Positions 57,981 through 64,000 of a DNA stretch of 64,000 nt are shown piece by piece. The notes under the pieces were generated by a model, which did not search any database, had not been told where the DNA came from, and saw only the letters and a list, made by a program, of their open reading frames with translations. This DNA comes from DATARH01 sp035550515 (GTDB lineage: Bacteria > Pseudomonadota > Alphaproteobacteria > ATCC43930 > CGMCC-115725). How positions within the stretch are numbered: position 1 is the first letter of the stretch; the number at the start of each line of letters is the position of its first letter. Where the stretch lies: positions 1 through 64,000 of the forward strand of contig DASZOZ010000012.1 in NCBI GenBank assembly GCA_035550515.1. The letters are read 5' to 3'. A program made the position numbers and the translations under genes.

Positions 57981-58676
57981 CTAGCGGCCGATCACCGTGA
58001 AGGGAAACCGGCTGATCAGCTCGCGGCCGGCGGTGAGGGCAATCGTATAGAAGCCCTTGTGCAGCTCGACGTTGAACTTGCACCAGGCGATGCCGGGTTC
58101 GGCGCGCTCGGCGGGGCAGGTGGCGAGCACCGTCCGGCCCTGCGTAAGCTGAAAGCGCAACGCGGCGCCGCTCTGGCCGTGATAGCCGACGCGGATCGCC
58201 ACCGAATTCATCGGCAGCGAGAAGACCGTCGCCGGCGAGATCGGATCGCCGTTTGGTGTGATTCCCCGCGCGATCACCGAGGCCGGCGGCTCCGGTCCGG
58301 GTTCCGCCGGGATCGCCGAGGCGGGGGCGGGCGCCGGGGCCGGGGCGCCGTTCGGCGGTGGAATGGTGGGCGGCGGGCTGAAGGCGAGGCGCCAATATTC
58401 GAGGGCACAACCGGCGGCGGCCGGCAAAAGCGGATGGCGGTCCTGCGCGTAGGCCGCACCGCTCGGCTCGCTGGAGCTGGAACCGTAAAGGCGGCTGACC
58501 GTCAGAAAACCCGCATCGTCATGCGAGGCTTCATCCACGACGCGCAACGTCAGCGCGCTACATTCGCCGTCGGCTTCCTCCTTGAGCGGCGGGTAGCCGA
58601 AAAACAACAGCGTCGCCCCGACGAGGAGCGGCGGTACGGTCACAGCCAGCAGGCGTCGCAGCGCGGTCGCAGCCAT
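57981..58676 (-). CDS. Membrane-anchored protein of unknown function
   Basis: 231-residue protein. The ATG at 58676 places one hydrophobic segment (LLAVTVPPLLVGATLLFFGYPPL) near residues 9-31 as signal or anchor. The periplasmic part has ECSALTLRVVDEAS, a Pro/Ala-rich stretch of about 40 residues, then VARGITPNGDPISPATVFSLPMNSVAIRVGYHGQ and CKFNVELHKGFYTIALTAGRELISRFPFTVIGR. Four to five cysteines in ECSAL, GCALEY, TCPAERAE and WCKFN could pair. A TTG at 58709 would extend it by 11 residues. It is divergent from the tetR promoter region. No recognised family. Confidence 0.6.
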   Translation of the reverse strand: MAATALRRLLAVTVPPLLVGATLLFFGYPPLKEEADGECSALTLRVVDEASHDDAGFLTVSRLYGSSSSEPSGAAYAQDRHPLLPAAAGCALEYWRLAFSPPPTIPPPNGAPAPAPAPASAIPAEPGPEPPASVIARGITPNGDPISPATVFSLPMNSVAIRVGYHGQSGAALRFQLTQGRTVLATCPAERAEPGIAWCKFNVELHKGFYTIALTAGRELISRFPFTVIGR

Positions 58677-58751
58677 CAGACTCCAGCTTAAGCGGCGTAT
58701 GGTTAACAAAACGGCAAAACGCCGAGCATGCTGCGTTGCAGCAAAGTCCTC

Positions 58752-58780
58752 TTGACGCGGTGTGAGTGAGTACTTACTTA
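58752..58780 (+). promoter_or_regulatory. tetR promoter with overlapping operator palindrome
   Basis: The 18-bp sequence at 58763-58780, TGAGTGAGTACTTACTTA, is a palindrome with two mismatched pairs, of the TRAGTR-AGTACT-YACTYA form common for TetR-type efflux regulators. A -35-like TTGACG is at 58752-58757 and a -10-like TACTTA at 58775-58780, 17 bp apart, so the operator covers the spacer and -10. Predicted binding by the product of the following gene; inference. Confidence 0.6.
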
Positions 58781-58789
58781 ATCGCCGCG

Positions 58790-59494
58790 ATGGCGAACAC
58801 CCGATTGGATAGCGACGACCGCCGCCGGGCGATCGTCAATGCGGCGGTCCCGCTCTTTGCGCGCAAGGGGTTCGCCGGCACGACGACGCGCGAGCTCGCT
58901 GCCGCCGCCGGCGTCTCCGAGGCGCTGCTGTTCCGCCATTTCCCGTCAAAGCAATCGCTGTACCGGGAAATCCTCGCGCTCGGCTGCGAGGGTGACCCGG
59001 CCCTGGAGCGCCTGGCGACGCTGCCCGCTTCGACCGAGACGGCGGTCCGCATCGTCCGCTTCATGGTGCGCCGCTTTGTGCTGGGCAGCGAGTGCGAGCG
59101 GCGCGACATCGACCTCAAGATGCGCCTGATGCTGCACAGCCTGCTCGAAGACGGCGACTATGCGCGCGAATTGTTCACGGCGATCGCGCCGCGGGTGGTG
59201 CCGCTGTTCGCGGCCTCGCTCGAGGCGGCGGCCGCCGCCGGCGACCTCGCGCCGAACGCGGCGAGCGGCGCCAACCGCTTCTGGTTCGCTTATCACGTCG
59301 CGGCGATGATGGCCTTCGCATTTTTGCCACAACAGGGCGTCATCCCTTACGACGGTGGGATCGACCGGCTGGTCGACGAGGCGAGCGACTTCATTTTGCG
59401 GGGCATCGGCATGAGCGAGGCGGTCATCGCCGCCTCGCGGGATGCGCCGCCTCTGCAAGCGGCGGCGCCGCCGCTGGCAAACGCCGCAAATTAG
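58790..59494 (+). CDS. TetR/AcrR family transcriptional regulator
   Basis: 234-residue regulator with an N-terminal helix-turn-helix (IVNAAVPLFARKGFAGTTTRELAAAAGVSEALLFRHFPSK, residues about 13-52) and a C-terminal ligand domain. The family HTH signature TTRELAAAAGVSEALLFRHF is intact. The ATG at 58790 opens MANTRLDSDDRRR; a GTG at 58766 would start inside the operator and is unlikely. It lies just upstream of a membrane-fusion protein and an RND permease on the same strand. It most likely represses its own operon and is induced by a pump substrate. Confidence 0.92.
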   Translation: MANTRLDSDDRRRAIVNAAVPLFARKGFAGTTTRELAAAAGVSEALLFRHFPSKQSLYREILALGCEGDPALERLATLPASTETAVRIVRFMVRRFVLGSECERRDIDLKMRLMLHSLLEDGDYARELFTAIAPRVVPLFAASLEAAAAAGDLAPNAASGANRFWFAYHVAAMMAFAFLPQQGVIPYDGGIDRLVDEASDFILRGIGMSEAVIAASRDAPPLQAAAPPLANAAN

Positions 59495-59524
59495 ACCGGG
59501 TTTGACTTGGATCGGGTTGTTGCC

Positions 59525-60736
59525 ATGGATGGCGAGCTTTCCCCGGCCGTGCGGCCGGAAGTGGCCCCTGTCGAGCGTGTGTCGCGCAAGCCGCCGAGCC
59601 GGGCGCGGCGCACGGTGTGGTTTGTCGGGGTGCTGATCTTGGTGGCGCTCGTGCTGGGTGGCCTTTACGGCTTCAACTGGTACCGCAACAAGATGATCGC
59701 CCAGTTCTTCGCGGCCAACAAACCGCCGCCGGCGCAGGTCAGCGCGGTGGTCGCGACCAGCGCCGTGGTGCCGCGTTACGCCAGCGGCGTCGGCTCGCTG
59801 GCGGCGGTGCACCAGGTGACGATCACGCCGGAGGTCGGCGGACGCGTCACCGAGATCGATTTCGAATCGGGCGCCGCGGTCAAGGCCGGGGCGAAGATCC
59901 TCCAGATCAACGATGCCCCCGACCGCGGCGACCTCGCCAATTACCAGGCGCAGGAGCGCTGGGCCCAGGTGTCGCTGCAGCGCGCCCAGGCGCTCGCCGC
60001 GCGCCAATACGGCCCGCAGACCGATGTCGATTCGGCGACCAATCAGCTCGGCCAGGCGCAGGCGATGATCCAGAAGACCCAGGCGATCATCGCGCAAAAG
60101 GATATTCGCGCGCCGTTCGGCGGCCGGCTGGGAGTGCGCCAGGTCGAGGTCGGCCAGTACCTCAATCCGGGCGCGCCGATCGTCACGCTGACCGATTTGG
60201 CGACGCTCTACGTCAACTTCACGCTGCCCTCGCAGCTCGCGCCGAAAATCGCCGTCGGCCAGAAGGTGGAGGTCACCAACGACGCCTATCCGGGCCGCAA
60301 ATTCACCGCGACGATCACCACGATCGAGCCGCAGATCGCGGCCAGCACGCGCACGATCAACGTCCAGGCGACGATGCCCAACCCCGACCAGGCGCTGATG
60401 CCGGGGATGTTCGTCAACGCCGCGGTGGTGCTGCCGAAAGACGCGCCGGCCGTGGTGGTGCCCGAGACGGCGGTCGATTACACGCTGTACGGCGACAGCG
60501 TCTACGTGCTGCGGGCCGACGGCCCGGTCGGCGCTGACGGCAAGCCGGCGCTGATCGCGCACCGCATCGCGGTCAAGACCGGGCAGCGCTGGGACGACAA
60601 GGTGGCGGTGCTGTCGGGGATCAAGCCGGGCGACCAGGTCGTCGCCGCCGGCCAGATCAAGGTGCAGGACGGCGCCGCGGTCGCGGTGACCGGCAACCCG
60701 CCGCCGCGGCCGCCGGAAAAGCTGACGCCGCAGTGA
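59525..60736 (+). CDS. RND efflux periplasmic adaptor subunit
   Basis: 403-residue membrane-fusion protein. The N-terminal anchor VWFVGVLILVALVLGGLYGF is followed by a biotinyl-lipoyl-like barrel hybrid: VTITPEVGGRVTEIDFESGAAVKAGAKILQI, a helical hairpin (LQRAQALAARQYGPQTDVDSATNQLGQAQAMIQ) and IRAPFGGRLGVRQVEVGQYLNPG. The membrane-proximal domain contains MPGMFVNAAVVLP. The ATG at 59525 is preferred to the TTG at 59507. It links the RND pump to an outer-membrane channel; no tolC-like gene is in the window. Likely co-transcribed with tetR and the permease. Confidence 0.93.
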   Translation: MDGELSPAVRPEVAPVERVSRKPPSRARRTVWFVGVLILVALVLGGLYGFNWYRNKMIAQFFAANKPPPAQVSAVVATSAVVPRYASGVGSLAAVHQVTITPEVGGRVTEIDFESGAAVKAGAKILQINDAPDRGDLANYQAQERWAQVSLQRAQALAARQYGPQTDVDSATNQLGQAQAMIQKTQAIIAQKDIRAPFGGRLGVRQVEVGQYLNPGAPIVTLTDLATLYVNFTLPSQLAPKIAVGQKVEVTNDAYPGRKFTATITTIEPQIAASTRTINVQATMPNPDQALMPGMFVNAAVVLPKDAPAVVVPETAVDYTLYGDSVYVLRADGPVGADGKPALIAHRIAVKTGQRWDDKVAVLSGIKPGDQVVAAGQIKVQDGAAVAVTGNPPPRPPEKLTPQ

Positions 60737-60755
60737 TGATGGCGCCGCGGAGCCG

Positions 60756-60830
60756 CCCTCTCCCGCAGGCGGGAGAGGGGCTTGAGGCCGGCGCGCTGCT
60801 TTGACCCCTCGCCCGCTCGCGGGAGGGGGA
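60756..60830. repeat. Inverted-repeat element between MFP and RND genes
   Basis: The first palindrome is a perfect 11-bp stem CCCTCTCCCGC (60756-60766) with GCGGGAGAGGG (60769-60779). The second, 60805-60829, is an imperfect stem around CTCG. The GC-rich CCCTCTCCCGC / GCGGGAGAGGG motif is typical of dispersed intergenic repeats in Alphaproteobacteria. Being inside an operon it may attenuate or stabilise the permease mRNA. Confidence 0.6.
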
Positions 60831-60867
60831 GGGACCCGTCGCGACGCGATGGAAGGGTGAGGGTACC

Positions 60868-63800
60868 ATGCGTTTCACCGATGTCTTCATCCGCCGGCCG
60901 GTGCTGTCGCTGGTCGTCAGCCTGCTGATCCTGCTGATCGGCGGGCGGGCGATGTACGGGCTGCAGGTGCGGCAATACCCCAAGATGTCGAACACGACGA
61001 TCACCGTGACGACGACCTATCCGGGCGCGTCGCCCGACCTGATCGACGGGTTCATCACGGTGCCGATCGAGCAGGCCGTCGCGACCACCGAGGGCATCGA
61101 CTACATGACCTCGAACTCGGTGCTCGGCACCAGCACGATCACCGCCTACATCAAGCTCAATTACGACCCGAGCAAGGCGCTGGCCGACGTCATCGCCAAG
61201 GTGCAGCAGGTCAAGTACCTGCTGCCCACCGGCTCGCAGGACCCGATCATCCTGAAGCAGACCGGCCAGACCACCGATATCATGTATATCGGCTTCGGCA
61301 GCGCGACCCTGCAATCGGCGGCGATCACCGACTATCTGACGCGCGTCGTGCAGCCCCTGATGGCGACCGTCGACGGCGTCTCGCAGGCCGAAATCCTCGG
61401 CGGCCAGACCTTCGCGATGCGGCTGTGGCTCGATCCGGCGCGGATGGCGGCGCGCAGCATCACCGCGGCCGACGTCGCTGCCGCGATCCAGGCGAACAAC
61501 TACCAGTCCGCGCCGGGCCAGGCGAAGGGCTACTTCACGATCACCAATGTCGACGCCCATACCGGCTTGACCGATGTCGACCAGTTCAAACGCATGGTGG
61601 TCAAGTCGCAGGGCGGCGCGCTGGTGCGGATGGAAGACATCGCCAATGTCGAGCTCGCGGCGCAAAGCTGGACCTCGAGCGTCGCGATGAACGGCCAGCA
61701 CGCGGTCTTTGTCGGCATCCAGTCGACGCCCGACGGCAACCCGCTTTCCATCGTCAAGGGCGTCCGGGCGCTGTTCCCGCAGATCGAGCGGACGCTGCCG
61801 CCGGCGGTCAACATGCAGGTCGCCTACGACTCGACAAAGTTCATCCAGGCCTCGATCGACGAAGTGAAGGCGAGCCTCGGCCAGGCCGTCATCATCGTCG
61901 TCGTCGTGATCTTCCTGTTCCTCGGCAGTATCCGGTCGGTGGTGATCCCGATCGTGACGATCCCGCTGTCGCTGATCGGCGCCGGCATGGTCATGTCGGC
62001 CATGGGGTTCAGTCTCAACCTGCTGACATTGCTGGCGATGGTGCTGGCGATCGGGCTGGTGGTCGACGACGCGATCGTCGTCGTCGAGAATGTCTATCGC
62101 CATATCGAGGAGGGCCGGAGCGCGCCTCAGGCCGCGCTGATCGGCGCCCGCGAGATCGCCGGGCCGGTGATCGCGATGACGCTGACCCTGGCGGCGGTCT
62201 ATGCGCCGATCGGCTTCCTCGGCGGCGTCACCGGCGCGCTGTTTCGCGAATTCGCCTTCACGCTCGCCGGCTCGGTGATCATTTCCGGCGTCATCGCGGT
62301 GACCCTGTCGCCGATGATGTGCTCGCTGCTGCTGAAGCACGGCGCGGCGGACAAGGGCTTTGCCCGGCTGCTCGACCGCGCCTTCAACGGTCTGGCGAAT
62401 TGGTACGGCCGCCGCCTCGAACGATCGCTGGATTACCGCCCGGTGACGGCGCTGTTCGCGGTCGCGGTGTTTGTCGCGCTCGGCTTTATGTACGTGAACA
62501 CCAAGAAGGAGCTGGCGCCGGAGGAAGACCAGGGCGTGCTGTTCGCGCTGACCAAGGCGCCGCAATACTCCAACCTCGATTACCAGGACGCCTACGGCGA
62601 AGAGATCGACAAGGCGCTGACCTCGTTCCCGGAGGCCGATCTGCGCTTTGTCCTCAACGGCCGCAACGGCCCGAGCCAGGGCTTCGCCGGCATGATCCTG
62701 AAGCCGTGGGACGAGCGCAAGCGCACCGCACAGCAGATCAAGCCCCTGCTGCAGGCCAAGCTCAACGGCATCGAAGGCATGAGCGCCTTTGCCTTCTCGC
62801 TGCCGCCGCTGCCGGCATCGATCGGCGGCCTGCCGGTGCAGATGGTGATCTATTCGACCGGCGATTTCGTCTCGATCTACAACGCGATGAACAAGATTAA
62901 GGACGCCGCGCGCAAGAGCGGGTTGTTTATCGTCGTCGACAGCGACCTCGACTTCAACCAGCCGACGATCCGGGTCGACATCGATCGCTCGAAAGCCAAC
63001 GAACTCGGCGTCACGATGCAGTCGATCGGCGACACGCTGGCGCTGCTGGTCGGCGAGAATTACGTCAACCGGTTCAACCTGGAGGGCCGGTCCTACGAGG
63101 TGATCCCGCAAGTCCAGCGCGTCGATCGGCTCAACCAGGACACGCTGACGCATTATTACGTCCGTTCCGCGGCCGGCGACCCGGTGCCGCTGTCGAACCT
63201 CGTCAGCGTGTCGACCACCACCGCGCCGAACGCGCTGACCGGCTACAACCAGCTCCACTCGGCGACGTTCCAGGCGGTGCCGATGCCCGGCGTGACGATA
63301 GGCCAGGCGATCGATTTCCTCGAACAGCAGGCGAAGTCGCTGCCGCAGGGCTTCAACCACGACTATTTGTCGGATTCCCGGCAATACGTCCGGGAAGGCA
63401 ACGCGCTGGTGGTCACGTTCGTCTTTGCGCTGATCATCATCTTCCTGGTCCTAGCCGCGCAGTTCGAAAGCCTGCGCGACCCGTTCGTGATCCTGGTCAG
63501 CGTCCCGATGTCGATGTTCGGCGCGATGTTCCCGTTGTTCCTCGGCGTGGCGACGATGAACATCTATACCCAGGTCGGGCTGGTGACGCTGATCGGGCTG
63601 ATCAGCAAGCACGGCATCCTGATGGTCGAGTTCGCCAACCAGCTGCAGTTGAGCGAAGGTCTCGGCCGGCGCGCCGCCATCGAGCGCGCCGCGCGCGTCC
63701 GGCTGCGGCCGATCCTGATGACCACGGCGGCGATGGTGGTGGGCCTGGTGCCGCTGGTCACCGCGACCGGCGCCGGCGCGGCGAGCCGCTTTTCCATCGG

Positions 63801-63939
63801 CATCGTCGTCGTCTGCGGCATGTCGATCGGCACGCTGTTCACGCTGTTCGTGCTGCCGGCGGTCTACAGCGTGCTCGCCAAGGACCATGTCGCCGCGGCG
63901 CATTCGGTGCGGGCGCGGGAATTGGCCCAGGTGAGTTAG
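60868..63939 (+). CDS. RND efflux permease (HAE1 family)
   Basis: 1023-residue resistance-nodulation-division pump of the AcrB/MexF-like drug group. It begins RFTDVFIRRPVLSLVVSLLILLIGG, with the periplasmic porter domains around 40-330 and 560-860. The proton-relay aspartates occur in the pair VDD of GLVVDDAIVVVENVYRH near residue 400, and the charged partners in the second half are in the helix FGAMFPLFLGVATMNIYTQVGLVTLIGLISKHGILMVEF, split here by the membrane. It pumps drugs or solvents out with the upstream adaptor and a channel coded elsewhere. Normal length, no truncation. Confidence 0.96.
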   Translation: MRFTDVFIRRPVLSLVVSLLILLIGGRAMYGLQVRQYPKMSNTTITVTTTYPGASPDLIDGFITVPIEQAVATTEGIDYMTSNSVLGTSTITAYIKLNYDPSKALADVIAKVQQVKYLLPTGSQDPIILKQTGQTTDIMYIGFGSATLQSAAITDYLTRVVQPLMATVDGVSQAEILGGQTFAMRLWLDPARMAARSITAADVAAAIQANNYQSAPGQAKGYFTITNVDAHTGLTDVDQFKRMVVKSQGGALVRMEDIANVELAAQSWTSSVAMNGQHAVFVGIQSTPDGNPLSIVKGVRALFPQIERTLPPAVNMQVAYDSTKFIQASIDEVKASLGQAVIIVVVVIFLFLGSIRSVVIPIVTIPLSLIGAGMVMSAMGFSLNLLTLLAMVLAIGLVVDDAIVVVENVYRHIEEGRSAPQAALIGAREIAGPVIAMTLTLAAVYAPIGFLGGVTGALFREFAFTLAGSVIISGVIAVTLSPMMCSLLLKHGAADKGFARLLDRAFNGLANWYGRRLERSLDYRPVTALFAVAVFVALGFMYVNTKKELAPEEDQGVLFALTKAPQYSNLDYQDAYGEEIDKALTSFPEADLRFVLNGRNGPSQGFAGMILKPWDERKRTAQQIKPLLQAKLNGIEGMSAFAFSLPPLPASIGGLPVQMVIYSTGDFVSIYNAMNKIKDAARKSGLFIVVDSDLDFNQPTIRVDIDRSKANELGVTMQSIGDTLALLVGENYVNRFNLEGRSYEVIPQVQRVDRLNQDTLTHYYVRSAAGDPVPLSNLVSVSTTTAPNALTGYNQLHSATFQAVPMPGVTIGQAIDFLEQQAKSLPQGFNHDYLSDSRQYVREGNALVVTFVFALIIIFLVLAAQFESLRDPFVILVSVPMSMFGAMFPLFLGVATMNIYTQVGLVTLIGLISKHGILMVEFANQLQLSEGLGRRAAIERAARVRLRPILMTTAAMVVGLVPLVTATGAGAASRFSIGIVVVCGMSIGTLFTLFVLPAVYSVLAKDHVAAAHSVRARELAQVS

Positions 63940-64000
63940 GCGGAGTCTTTCAGGCCGTCCCGGAAGGACAAGACGACAGGGTCTGCCGCCACAGCCGGGC

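Noticed and set aside
58766..58790. GTG at 58766 as TetR start
   Set aside because: It falls within the operator palindrome, and MANTRLDSDDRRR at 58790 fits the usual TetR opening.
60502..63384. Long minus-strand open frame opposite the RND permease
   Set aside because: Composition rich in Arg, His and Asp repeats and no domain; shadow of the permease.

Overview
The window is one continuous, gene-dense stretch of G+C-rich chromosome from an alphaproteobacterium. The evidence is gene order. The left part carries yggS-(DUF3576)-leuS-lptE-holA-parB-parA-rsmG-mnmG-mnmE, then rho-hemJ-hemH-hemE. The centre carries ppsR-maf-aroE-coaE-dnaQ-secB-timA-mltA. Both are classic alphaproteobacterial origin-proximal neighbourhoods. 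I cannot place the organism below class, although a Rhodospirillales-like lineage is plausible. No rRNA, tRNA, CRISPR array, insertion sequence or prophage was seen.

Layout. 1-11.3 kb: PLP-homeostasis, leucyl-tRNA synthetase, LPS-assembly, DNA polymerase III delta, chromosome partitioning (ParAB) and tRNA-modification genes, with two parS sites (7638-7653 perfect, 9609-9624 one mismatch). 11.4-15.5 kb: a small accessory block (thioredoxin-like DUF255 protein, alkyltransferase, quinone oxidoreductase, small conserved protein) between rho and the mnmE side. 15.5-19.5 kb: rho and late heme synthesis, all leftward. 19,482-19,899: the only gene-free stretch over 300 bp. It lies between hemE (leftward) and ppsR (rightward), where the Caulobacter and Rickettsia origins lie, and holds DnaA-box-like repeats; I read it as oriC. 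19.9-29.4 kb: rightward housekeeping genes, with a lactate-oxidation operon lutABC placed between mltA and the Smr gene. 29.5-34.2 kb: a PfkB kinase with an altered active-site motif, MmcB, an SbmA/BacA-like ABC transporter and lysyl-tRNA synthetase.

34.2-41.7 kb is more accessory: secreted proteins of unknown function, an amidohydrolase, a secreted caspase-like protease in an apparent operon with two paralogous secreted proteins, a divergent crotonase and an orphan molybdopterin dehydrogenase subunit. 41.8-56.2 kb holds a CHASE2-adenylate cyclase, a FecR-domain protein and a type II secretion cluster (gspD, gspG, gspEFHIJK). A rightward three-gene unit sits inside that cluster: one small secreted protein and two tandem, paralogous five-heme c-type cytochromes. 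This arrangement, which suggests a dedicated secretion/electron-transfer module, and the caspase operon are the best candidates for undescribed systems. 56.2-64 kb: ettA, an anchored protein of unknown function, and a TetR-regulated RND efflux system (tetR-MFP-permease) with a recognisable operator.

Genes are tightly packed, with many 1-4 nt start/stop overlaps (lptE/holA, rsmG/mnmG, parA/parB, hemJ/hemH, lutB/lutC, gspI/J/K). There are several antiparallel 3-prime overlaps, of which pfkB/mmcB is the longest at 90 nt. All functions are assigned by reading motifs and context; no database search was run.
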